Of a stretch of 64,000 nucleotides of DNA, positions 37,601 through 48,480 are shown piece by piece; position 1 is the stretch's first letter; each line of letters opens with the position of its first letter. This DNA comes from Loxodes magnus (taxonomy: Eukaryota > Ciliophora > Karyorelictea > Loxodida > Loxodidae), in assembly GCA_946699065.1 (NCBI GenBank), contig CAMPDV010000224.1, positions 310,001-374,000 on the forward strand, read 5' to 3'. The notes under the pieces were generated by a model. The model made no database searches. It had not been told where the DNA came from and worked only from the letters and a program-made list of their open reading frames with translations. The position numbers and the translations under genes were made by a program.

Positions 37601-37901
37601 CAAACTAGCCTAAATATTTTCAGTTCCAGTAGTTAATAATTTTTAGTTTATATAATTAATAGACTTTCAAAGAGAGTCCTTATGAATCATATATATTTTG
37701 TCTCTTTGCTAAGAGCTTTATTCATATTTTGAAAATTAAATTGCCAAGATATTCATTTTATTAGTAATATGAGAATAATGATATAAGCAATAGCCCTATG
37801 AATAAGCATTAGAGTCTGCTATCTAAAGAAATTAAAATTTACAATTATATGTTTTAATTTTGTTAAATCTATTAACAAAAAAATTTGCACGTTTGAGTTC
37901 C
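34617..37901. other. Spacer of about 3.3 kb
   Basis: No firm gene. One doubtful frame is listed separately at 35244-35576. The sequence is rich in TAGC/GCTA words with many short inverted runs. Confidence 0.4.
35244..35576 (+). CDS. Doubtful small ORF, 110 aa
   Basis: The first 50 codons read like a protein (Y-K-F-N-I-D-A-T-F, then D-F-I-T-L-D-M-R-Y). The remainder is Gln/Tyr/Phe-rich and looks like translated spacer. It ends at TGA 35574. No family is recognised, so it may be chance. Confidence 0.25.
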
Positions 37902-38333
37902 TCATCTCTATTTTCTCTGGGCTCTGTAAGCACTTGTGTAGCAAGACAAACACATGTTTCTTGCAAAAACTTTCCTGTCTGCATGACCACATACAGTCAC
38001 CTTACTTTCTTTAGCATTCTTATGATAGCAGTCCGAGCACATGTTCTTAGCATAGTGCTTTTTGTCTTTATGGGGACATTTTGTTATTTTCATTACTTTT
38101 CTTAGTTCAAAAGAGCTTCCTTAGCCAGATTTTTTCTTTTTTTTGGTCTAAACTTATGTAGAATACCTAAATATATTACCTAAGTCAAAGTTCTCACGAG
38201 ATGTGATATCTAACCCTGCTTTATTCTAAAGAGAAGGTAATTCTCTGCATGATGGTCAGTCTCTACTAAATTATTTCTATATAGCATCTCCAAGAAGAGT
38301 AGGCATACCCTTAAAAATAAGCTTATCTTCCAT
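37902..38333 (-). CDS. Small tandem Cys/His zinc-binding repeat protein
   Basis: 143 aa from ATG at 38333 to TGA at 37904-37902. The second half holds two repeats of the form C-x-H-x-D-x-K-x-(Y/F)-A-(K/R)-N-M-C-x-x-C-Y, at about residues 84-103 and 117-136. Each offers three Cys and one or more His as zinc ligands. Similar short repeats occur in uncharacterised proteins of plants, oomycetes and ciliates, where the role is unknown; nucleic-acid or protein binding is a guess. The N-terminal half contains a Lys-rich patch before residue 70. One Trp is TGA (R-D-W-P) and several Gln are TAA/TAG. A downstream ATG at 38093 opens only the repeats, but upstream codons read well in the same frame. Confidence 0.75.
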
Positions 38334-41300
38334 TTACACGTGTATAATTATTAAAAAATAGAAAAAATTGTAATAAGTTCATCATAAAGCTGCTTAACAT
38401 AAACTAATAAATGAAGCATTCAATAACTTCCAATTAGATTATAGTTTATTTCTGAGTAAGTGCATCTAATTATTTGATGTTCCTTTGCTATAATAATTAT
38501 TTTAATATACTTATCCTTATGTAATATACTTTAACTATATCTCTTTCAGCCAATGCTTTCTTATAGTTATTCTTTTAATTCTACCTATCAACTTTAGCTA
38601 TAGATTTGATATCCTATAATGAGATTTATGCTTTTTTGCTTTTGATATAGTTAGTTAAGTCATCTCTTAGTTTATTTTCCAAATCATATAAAAATTAAAT
38701 AAAAGCAAGGTAAAAGGTTGAAGCCTCTTAAGATTTAGCAAGCAAATAATTTGATAATTTGAATATCATATTTTAGGAGAAACCTTTTGAGGCTTACTAG
38801 AGATATTTGATGTTCTAGAAAAAAAAATTATAAATGAGAATTTAACTCTAAAAGTTAGTTACTCTTCTTCCTAAAATTATATTTTTTAGTTTAATTAAAA
38901 TTAATCAATATCTCTATAGAACTATTATAAAGTAATTCAAGTAGAGCTAAGTCATAACTATTAAAACACTTGAAATCAAAAGATTTAGTCGTAAATTTAA
39001 GTTGTATAAAGAGATTTAATTTACTTTGCTAAAATAAAATCTCAATGGAATATGAGTGCTCATATATGAAAAGTTATTTAATTTAAATAAAAGATTATAG
39101 CTAAATATTCAGATCGAATTTGAAATTAGAAGCATTGGTTTTATTATTTCATATTAAGATATATTCCTATATTTTTATAGGCTGGGAACACCTTGATTCC
39201 TACTAACATATAATAATATCAAGTTATATAAAATTTTATGAATAGTATGATGTACAATGAAGCTCCCTTTTGATTCTAAAAAGAAGGATCTGCATTACAA
39301 CTATATTTTACTTAAATATCTGAATAGAATGGATTTAATATTTTGAGTGCTTTTTGGAGGTAAAGCTCTATAATATTGTTATTCTATAATTAAATATACT
39401 TCTATTAACTAATAGCTAAGATCTCTTTTTTTGATTTCTTAAGATTGTTTGAAAGAAGTTCATTTACTTTAAACTAATGTAGTACATCTAATACTATTTC
39501 TAAAGCCCAAATATCGATCCTTAATACTGGCTTCCCTTGATGAAAACACTTCTTCTAATTTTTTATGAATTTAACCTTCTTTCTTTAAATAGCTTGATAT
39601 ATGCTTTATGATTTTCTTTTTCTTAAATTTAAAAAATAACAAAACATTAATATGAGTTTTATCCTTATTTCTGAGATATGACAATACCGAAAAAAGTAGT
39701 TCATAAAATTGCTTTGGTAGAGATAAATTAAATATATAAGATATCCAATTAATTCTTATTCAGTATATCAAATATTATCCAGCTCTTTACCCTTTTAAAA
39801 AGTATTAAGTATGATATAACAATTCAAAAGCTAATGATATTATGATATCTTTTCTTTAAATCTTGCTTATCTTAAAAAGATGTTGCATCGACTCCTCCTA
39901 GTTGTATAAACCATTAAAACTTATATACAGTCATTTACTTATATCTTAATTATTTGACATATTATAATTAGGATTTATACTCTTTTTAAAAATATACTAG
40001 ATAGAAGATAGTATTTGATTAGTTTTAAATATTCTCTAATGCTTAAATTCAGAAAATTATTAAGCTAACTTACTATTGATAATATTTTTGGAAATAGGGA
40101 TATTAAATTTTAGATATTAGCTTAATTATCATGAGAATGCTTCTGAATAATTGAAAATACCAGATCTAATACTTTTACTTTAATTGGCAATGGCTGCTAT
40201 TATTAAATGTCTGTTATTATTCTGTGTAATTTTTAGTTTGCTTCATTTATTTTTTTTATAATATAGGTTTAAGTTAATAAGTGCTTTGATAAAAATTCGA
40301 AATAAAACAAGCTTTGATTAAAAAGGAAAATAAACTGATGTCTATTGATTGTTAAATTTGATTTTAGCAATAGTTAATATAACAGTTAGAATACTATAAA
40401 CTTTAAATTATTAGGCTGATTATTTTTCATTGCTCTTTGACAAGAAGATTATAGCTTTAGGTTAGAATTGATTTAATTCAACTTTGGATATTGAATTTTT
40501 GTATACTTTTTAAAAAATACATAGAACTTCACTAGAAATGCCTTATTTTTAGACTCTTTAAGATCTTACTATAAACTTAGTATTTATGTCTTTATAATCT
40601 TTTAAGCAAAATATTCTCTTCTTTCAGAGTCCTAGCAATTTTAAAGTCTATATACTTTTATTTAGCCTTGAGTAACAATAGCTATTATGTCATGCTTATT
40701 AATAGAACTGGTACTAAGATTATCTAATTAAGTTAATTTCCTTAAATAAACTTAGCTATTAACATAATAAAGACCTAATAACAAGAAATTCACTATCCAT
40801 ATTAGTTTCGCAATTCAAAACCTTCAATTACATTGTTAAGCATATGCTTATAAATCTACCTCATTTGCCTATTCCTAGCGCTTAAAGTATAAAAGCTAAA
40901 GTTATTGGATAATTTAAATACTAAATAGTTAAATTAATTAAAGTGCTTATTATAATAACACTGAAAGCTAATAAAATTAAGGGTTTTAAAGTCATAGACT
41001 TATTTAAATTATTTCCTTAAGGTTTAAACTGGAAATATTAATAAGTATTATGAACTATGCTAGCAAATAAAGTATATCAGTGTGTCCTAGCTTTACATAA
41101 TAATAGAATATCTAAGATTTAATAAAGATGTATATATCAAATAGAGCAAATGATACTAGAATTTTAGTTAGAAAGTGATAAATGATACTATTACAGTTAT
41201 ACTGCTTTTACTTAGGATCTAGATATCTATAATATGCTTTTAAGTATTATTGACTCATGAAGATTGGTGAAAATAGCTATCTGTCTTAGTTATAGTTTAT

Positions 41301-42873
41301 GCTTAAAAGTCATTTTTGGAATTTCTAAGAAGGAACAAAAGTAAGGATATATTCAATTTCTTTCTTAAAAAATCGAAAACTCTGAATTAATAAATTTGCG
41401 AAATAGGTTGGAATAGAAATTAGTGAAATTAAGAAAAAGCTAAAGATTTTTTTAATTTAATAGTTAGGATTAAATCGAAAGCTAATCCATACATATATAG
41501 AAATTTGATCTAATCAAAATATTATTATAGTGAGATAATGATTTAATAGGAGAGTAATAATTATATAGTCATTTTATAGGAAAATAGATCTTAAAAATTA
41601 CTTAATTTCACTTATTATTTTAGATCTCTCTATTAACCTAAAATATGAACTAAAATATCAGTTTAAAGCTGGATAAGTATAATATTTAGTTATTTTAGCT
41701 ACTAAATAGCTAGCTAAGTCAAAGAAATAGTTCACAAATAATTTTTAATATCTGAAACTTAGTTAGTAATAACTAAATAAATAAGATACATTAAATTAAG
41801 GTTAGTCTCATCTAATAAACTAGCAACATCCCATATAACTATAATCTTATATATACTTATAGACATTTCATTATTTCATTTCTTTATCATGATCTTTCTA
41901 ATAGAGTTAGCTAAAACTACTGTCACTATTTAATTGTTCAAATCTAAGTATTCTATTAATTTTTCCCTTTGGCTGCCTTTATATTATAAGGTCTTAAATT
42001 TAAAGTAATTTAAGAAAATGATAAATTCAAATCTCTCTAGTACTAATTTAGCTTATCTTATGATTTAAGTAGGTAAATTTATTAAACCATCATCTAATAT
42101 TTAGTTACTAAACCTATAAATTTGACAGTTCTAGACAAATTATGAGATGAAATATGTTGAAAGGAAATAAGGTTAGAACCTAAAGAAATTGGGTATTTAA
42201 TTAAGATACTGATTTAATAATAGATTTCCAAGAATAATACAACCCTAGATCTTAGAACCTTCTTTTAAATAATTACTATAAATCTTGCTTTTAAAAGATA
42301 TACCAAAAAAGAAATAAGCTAGATATATCTAGCAGTAAGATAAAATATTGAATGTTAAGCTTTTGAGCTAAGGATTAAATTGAGTAAATATACTAATTCA
42401 ATCTTAAATAAACTTTAGATGCATCTATTAGTTATGAAGTTCATCATAAATCTATAATATCTTAGTCTGCAATTTTAGCTTCTATTTTCAGAGAAGTATT
42501 ATATCATTTTTTAGTTAACTAACAGAAGATAGATAAGTCGGCATTAGGGTTTAATCTAATATTTTCTTGGCTTGTAAGCTTTAAAATTTTTTCTCGATAT
42601 TTAGGAAAATTGTTTGCTATCTCTTTATATGATTGATTATCCTATGTTATTAACTAGAGGTTTTTTAAAAAAGAAACTCTTTAATTAATGTTCCTAAATT
42701 TTGCTTTCACATTAATTTAAGCGCGTTTTTTCGTGGTAGGTTTAATGTGAAGTTGATTAAGAGTTTGATAGTTATGAATAATATATTGCGCTTTTGAACA
42801 TTTGGAAAGAGATATTAAATTCTGCCATTTTCTAAATATTTATAGTTGAAGACTTAAAATATTATTTATAAAT
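38334..42873. other. Spacer of about 4.5 kb
   Basis: The longest stretch without a recognised gene. Both strands were read under the Gln/Trp code and no protein-like frame longer than a few dozen codons was found. Same TAGC/GCTA-rich texture as its neighbours. It could hide non-coding RNA genes, which I cannot detect by eye. Confidence 0.45.
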
Positions 42874-43656
42874 ATGGGAAGAGTCATCAGAGCACAACGT
42901 AAAGGTGCAGGATCTGTTTTTAAAGCTCATACAACGCATAGAAAGGGCGCCGCTAAATTAAGGGCTATTGATTATGCTGAAAGACACGGATATATGAAAG
43001 GAGTTGTCAAAGAAATTATTCATGACCCTGGCAGAGGTGCTCCTCTTGCTAAAGTAGAGTTCCGCGATCCATATGCATATAGGAGGATAACGGAAACTTT
43101 CATTGCAAATGAAGGCATGTATTCTGGACAATTCATTTATTGCGGAAAAACTGCATAGCTCACTGTAGGAAATGTATTGCCTTTAGAATAAATGCCAGAA
43201 GGTACCTTAATTACAAATGTTGAATTGCATTAGTCAGATCGAGGCACCTTGGCAAGAGCATCTGGATGTTATGCTACAATTATTGGTCACTAAGAAGGAG
43301 GAAAGACAAGAATAAGACTTCCAAGTGGAGCAAGAAAATCTGTTTCTTCATCATGCAGAGCAATGGTTGGTCTTGTAGCTGGAGGAGGCAGAGTTGATAA
43401 GCCAGTCTTAAAAGCAGGAAACTAATATCACAAATATAAAAACAAGAGAAAATGCTGGCCAGTTGTCAGAGGTGTTGCTATGAATCCAGTTGAACATCCA
43501 CATGGTGGTGGTAATCATCAACATATTGGTCATCCCAGTACTGTTAGAAGAGATGCACCTCATGGTGCTAAAGTTGGCTTAATTGCTGCCAGAAGAACTG
43601 GTAGAATAAGAGGTGGTAAAGGAAAATTAGAATAGGGTGGAGAGAAAGCCGATTGA
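42874..43656 (+). CDS. RPL8: Large-subunit ribosomal protein uL2 (RPL8)
   Basis: 260 aa, the family length, from ATG 42874 to TGA 43654. Near-complete identity of pattern to eukaryotic RPL8: M-G-R-V-I-R-x-Q-R-K-G, then [24 protein letters not shown] and the G-G-G-N-H-Q-H-I-G loop whose His supports the peptidyl-transferase centre. In-frame TAG/TAA lie at Gln positions, including the conserved K-A-Q-L, which fixes their meaning. The only Trp (C-W-P) is TGG. The TGA after K-A-D falls exactly at the family C-terminus, so TGA also acts as stop. A further in-frame TAA lies two codons beyond. Confidence 0.97.
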
Positions 43657-44198
43657 GAGACTTAAAACTTTTAATTTAGTAACTAAAATTAACTTAAATG
43701 ATTTCCAAAGCTGATAGCAACAATTAGAAAATTTATCATCATCATACTTTTTATCTCAGTATACAAATTAATCAAAGTAGCAAATATCTAAAGCTTTAAT
43801 CGGATTATCGCTTTAGAGCAAATAGCTATATAATTTCATTAAAATAATATAAAAGAAAGATATTCAAATCTATTGAAGACAACGAAATTCTATAAAATTA
43901 TTTTACGAAGCATACTTTATTAAGACGAAGTCATCTTTCTCATTAATAAAGACAAATGACTCAATTCGAATTAAGGCAGAATAATAGTGACTTTGTAACT
44001 TTAATGGAAAGTATTTAAAATTAGACAATTTCTACTTAAAAGGAGTTAAGATAGTTTTACTTATTGATAGTTATAATAATATAAGATATTTTGGTAACTT
44101 AAATTAGGGCATTTAAATATAGATTTTTAAATCTACATATCATTTCACGGAAAGTTAAAAAAGAATTTATATAATTTTCTACTTTTCATTTTTTTAAC
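43657..44198. other. AT-rich spacer
   Basis: No gene recognised. It contains the 3' flank of uL2 and the presumed promoter of the next gene. Confidence 0.4.
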
Positions 44199-46039
44199 AT
44201 GTCAACACGCCTTTATGACTAATACTACAATGCGATTAAAGACAAACTACCCTCTATTATGAAATTTAAGAAGAATGATAAAAAATAAGAAAAGTCAGAA
44301 CCTTTATGTATTACCATTCCACTTAAAGAAGGTAAAGAAGAAACTCCTTTGACATAGGAGTTTGTAAATGTACTATAACATGAATATGCTGTTAGATATC
44401 TAGAGAAAATGGGAGTTGTTCCTACTCAAAATATAATTAACTAAATAAAGAAAAAAATTCCTTTAAGGAACTGTGACATAAAAGCTGGCTGGTCTCATAC
44501 AGGCTGACTTGCGGATATGGTTAAAATATTTCCTTTAGGTGTTAAAGATAAAAAGCATCAGATTATATTAGAGGAAGAAAAAAAAGAAAATAAAGAATTT
44601 AAAAAATTGAAGGCTTTGAGGAAAACTTCCAAGTAGGAAGCTTCATAATAAATTGAAGAATCATAAATTCCATAAGAAAAGCCGTTACTTGACTTAGAAA
44701 CAATATAAAAGTACATTTTCCCTTTCGGCAAATTTCTCTTAGATGATAAAATTTATTCTAACTTTACACCTGAATAAATGCTTCGGTATTATCGATTTCC
44801 TTTCGAAACTCATACTCTCTAATTAGTGCATCTTAAAGAAGTTCAAGAGCCTATTAAAACTACGCCTGATGATGTTCACTACTACCTTTAAAAGCTAAAA
44901 TAGGATTTTCCAATAAACTCTTTTCATTTACCAGAAGAAATTTCTACTTAGTAAGGAAAAAAGAAAATAGGTGCTTATTAAAATCGCATAACTGTCTAAG
45001 AGTTAAAGACTTCTCTTGAAGAGAGTACAACTCCTGAAATAGCTCGTCTAATTGGTCTCTTTAGCCACTTATGTTATTGAAGACTATTTGGTCATAAAAA
45101 CTAACTTCCAATAGACAAGGACCAACTTATTAATATTCAGAAACTATTAATTTAATCATATGATACCATTTCATCAGAACTCAAATAGCAGGTAATTATA
45201 TTATAAAGTATTCGAAATTGTTTCCAATTTGCATAGGAGGATTAATCATTCTTTTCACGAGACTGACTGCAGAATGAATTTTCAAATAGTAATACAGTAA
45301 CTTCATGCAGATATAAATTTAAGAGGAAGAAGTGATACAAAGAATTAATCTGTTATGTACTAGAATTCTAGATCCTCAGCATTACTATAGCAGATTCTCT
45401 TTCATTGAATCTAGTCTAGATGCTTTAGATTAAAAAAAGCTTCAAAAGTAAGATAAATGCTCAGTTTCCTTAATTGAAAATAACAAATTTAAAAAGAATA
45501 ACCTAAAGGCAGCCAAATATTCTAAATCAAACCTGCATTTTGGAACTTCTCCTTCAATTACCTAAATGTTCCAAAACTCAGCACAAGACTACAGAACAAG
45601 AGTACTTTTACAGAAAGGAAGAGCGTAGCCACAGGGAGAAATCGATTTAGCCTCTAAAACTCAGCTGCTACAAATAAAACTGGAAACTATTAAGAAAGAC
45701 AAGAAGAAAAGCTGGAAAAATTTTAGCGAACTGTAATTTATTAATTGTTAGATTTATTTCTTCAAGCACTTCATCAAATACATTAAGTTTTCTTCTTTAA
45801 TTTAAGTCCCTATTTTCCCCCTAGCATATAAAAAATTTTATCGTAAAGATATATTATTATAAAGCTCGCAAATTAGTTAGGATGCTTTCAGAAGTATATT
45901 AAAGAGGAAATTTAAATTTAGGTTATTAAGATATAATACTAAAATATATTACCCTATTACAGTCTCTCTGCTTTATAATTAAAGAAATTTGAGTATAAGC
46001 AAGAGTGTAAAACTACCTGAATTCTAACTCTAGTATTGA
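44199..46039 (+). CDS. Hypothetical 608-aa protein with one very short intron
   Basis: ATG at 44199, TGA at 46037 after one intron (45297-45310 in the simplest model). The opening M-S-T-R-L-Y-D-Q-Y-Y is followed by a Lys/Glu-rich linker and an all-helical middle with R-L-I-G-L-F-S-H-L-C-Y-W-R-L-F-G-H. After the intron come I-L-D-P-Q-H-Y-Y-S-R-F and G-T-S-P-S-I-T-Q-M-F. The last 100 codons are basic and AT-richer, but no earlier TGA exists. Three or more Trp are TGA, the first at 44505-44507. It looks like a structural or regulatory protein of the ciliate cytoskeleton, but I recognise no domain and claim no function. Confidence 0.65.
45297..45310 (+). other. Candidate intron, 14 nt (or 35 nt)
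   Basis: GTAACTTCATGCAG. A frame change is required here. Removing these 14 nt, or a 35-nt GT-AG segment at 45289-45323, gives the same downstream frame. A single-base assembly error would also explain it. Confidence 0.4.
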
Positions 46040-46331
46040 TTAATTTAATATTACTCATCTAGTTAGTAAGTATATTAATTTAAATACTCATATTAAAGAT
46101 AAAATTGTTTCATATTTATATCTAAGAATTTATAGCTTCGTAATAGAGATGTAAGATCATAAAGATGTCTGATCTTATTATTAAAGAATTAAATTTATAA
46201 AATGAACGCAATATCTTAAGTAAGATGCTTATTTATCTTAAGTAATATTTCGCTTAATTTTAAATTTGTTTTGATTAAAGGATATTAGTTATCAAGTTAG
46301 AATAGTAAAATTAATTTCAAAATCTATCAGA
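46040..46331. other. Spacer between convergent genes
   Basis: Nothing recognised in about 290 bases. Confidence 0.35.
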
Positions 46332-47252
46332 TCATTTATAATTGGTTTCAAAAATAGTTCTTACATTCCAATACATTTCCCATTCTCCTTTTCTTGCATC
46401 ATAAAAATTCACAAATGGTTATTTATGTTCCGTACATACCTTGGATAATCAACAAAGTACATATACTTTTTCTTAGAAAAATAACGGAGTATTAATAATT
46501 TCGCTACCTATGTAGCTTTCTCCATGATGAACGAAACTTTTTCCATCAAACATTAAAGTTTCTTTTAAGTTATACTCGAATATACTTTAGTCAAATACTA
46601 AAACTAAGTTTTTATTTAAGTTTGAAGCAGAATTAGTCTAGCATTTCTAAGTTAATATCGTCGCTTAAGTCCAAGTACTTGACTATCTATTATATTTCTG
46701 AACTAGATTATAATTAATTTTATTTTAAGCTCCACCGAAGCAGTATAAATCATCTTATAAAAAACTAGCTCCAAAAAACTCTACACCTTAAGGGATATCA
46801 GGTAAATCTTTGGTTTAGTTCTTAGCAATATCAAAAAGTTCGCATTTATTCTACTAAGTTCCTGAAATTATATAAGCCTAGTCCTAATAATATTAGATAC
46901 CATGGTTTTAATGCTGATGAGATAGCTAAAAATGATTAATTTAATGTTTAAACTTGTAATTTCCAATTTTTCTGCTTTTCTAGAATCTATTTCCAATGGT
47001 ATAAATATTTTAGTTTAGTTATTTAGTAGTAGCTAGGAAATCATAGTCATTAAAGACTATATATTTACCCACAGTATAATCAGTATCTTTTGGAAGCTAA
47101 ATCTGCATGTCTATTATCTTATTGTCTTTATTATTTATGAAATATGTGTCTTTATAATAGTAACTTATATTAAGAGCTAGCATCTTATATTATTCTCCTC
47201 CATAATTGTTAAAAATTTCGAATTTCATTAAAAGTAGTGGAATCGAGCGCAT
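46332..47252 (-). CDS. Kelch-repeat protein (probably 3' part of an E2-kelch gene)
   Basis: A continuous minus-strand frame from about 47252 to TGA 46334-46332. It has kelch-type blades: Y-I-I-S-G-T then C-E-L-F-D-I-A; S-F-L-Q-D-D-L-Y-C-F-G-G-A then V-Q-K-Y-N-R-Q-S-S-T-W; later N-L-V-L-V-F-D and F-F-Q-E-K-V-Y-V-L-C-W, ending R-K-G-E-W-E-M-Y-W. Kelch propellers bind protein partners. Possible starts are ATG 47252, 47228 and 47183. The first overlaps the TGA that closes one reading of the upstream E2 part. A better protein path enters from the E2 part through a short intron and a frame change at a five-base A run (47211-47215), so this is probably not a separate gene. Confidence 0.65.
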
Positions 47253-47861
47253 TCAAAAGCCTATATTCTGCGTATTTAAAATCTTAGACTTCAGAATTTT
47301 TCTCAAAAATATTACCATAACCCTTTGATATTTGGCATGATCTGCAAAAGTCTTAAAATATTTTTTTGGCCCTATTTCTTCAATCTATCATTTCATTTCA
47401 TGTCATCTTTTAGATTGCTGGCAAAATCTTGGATAGTCAATTTTGAACAGCTATAAGATTTCAGGCATTGTAATGGTTCCAATATCTTTATCATTTCCTT
47501 TTCCATCATAGTTCAGAAAGGTAAAATAGTTTTTTAATACTTTAGAAACTGTCAAAGCAGGGCTTCAGTCTTTATCCAACTCGCAGAAAAGACTGTGATA
47601 CTTACATTTGTCATTTCAAAAATATTACCAATGATAGATTCAATAATTTATCCTGTTCATTTAAAAAGGTTTAAACGGATACTAATTTGGGAAATCAATG
47701 GTAATAGCAGGTCAAATTTACTAACTATAATGCTAATTATTTGGTCCTATTATTTTCAACTGCCAAGAAAAAAAATTATTGTCCTTAACTTCCGCAACAA
47801 ACCTTTCGCTATCGTTCTTTTAAACCTCATTATACTCTTTCTATATTCTTCTTAAGCTCAT
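47253..47861 (-). CDS. Ubiquitin-conjugating (UBC/E2) domain with altered HPN motif
   Basis: Starts ATG 47861 with S-L-R-R-I-Q-K-E-Y, the usual first helix of E2 enzymes. F-S-W-Q-L-K-I-I-G-P and I-T-I-D-F-P-N-Q-Y-P-F-K-P-F follow, then the putative active-site Cys93 in L-F-C-E-L-D, and W-S-P-A-L-T-V-S-K-V-L. E2s carry ubiquitin as a thioester on this Cys and pass it to substrates with an E3. The HPN triad before the Cys reads H-W-Q, so the oxyanion Asn is missing. It could be an inactive variant or a divergent enzyme. Several Trp are TGA. The reading frame meets a TGA at 47255, but an intron at 47302-47321 leads into a better frame toward the kelch part. Confidence 0.7.
47302..47321 (-). other. 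Candidate intron, 20 nt (or 14 nt)
   Basis: GTTATGGTAATATTTTTGAG on the minus strand. Its last 14 nt also form a GT-AG unit with the same phase. Removal joins K-Y-Q-R to N-S-E-V-Q-D-F-K-Y-A-E-Y, a far more protein-like continuation than the unspliced frame. Confidence 0.45.
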
Positions 47862-48480
47862 CTTTTAATATTAATTTAAGCTTATACTAAGAAATTATTT
47901 CCAACATTAAACTAACAATTTTAGTTTATCTTTATATCAAGATAATCAATATCGCTATCAATGAAGTTTTACTCTAACTGAGAGTGTCTAGACCAATAAT
48001 TATGTAAAGCATTTGATTCTATACTGGTTAATATTCTATCCCACTGTATATTTAGAAATTAAGATATTAGAAGAGTAGCTAGCAGATGGAAGTATGATAT
48101 AAGCCATATTAAAATAGCTAATTCATGGATATCAAATCCATGCTATCCATCATTAATCTCAGTAATTATATCGCTTCTATATAATCTGTTCCAAAATAGG
48201 CTTTTTAAATAGTAAACAAAGCTTTAAAATATTCTAAAAACATGTAAATCTAAGTGAGTAACCGAAGGAAATTTAAAAGGCTTTTTATTAAAAAATTAAA
48301 ATTATAAAAAGCTTCATAGTTTTTAAGTAAAGAAATGAAAGGAAGTAAAATAAGAGGAAATTAGTTAATTTTCATATTTCATTTCCTTTTTCATTAAAAG
48401 TATCTGGCTTTAATGATAATTAATTCTAAATAAGAAACGTTTAAAGGCTTTAATCTATACGTTTTTGCTAAATACAATAA
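47862..48480. other. Intergenic region between divergent genes
   Basis: No gene recognised. It must hold the promoters of the E2/kelch gene (minus) and the phosphatase gene (plus). Confidence 0.4.

Noticed and set aside
44199..46039. Assignment of the 608-aa protein to the PP1 regulatory subunit 36 family
   Set aside because: The resemblance is limited to general helical composition. No clear motif supports it.
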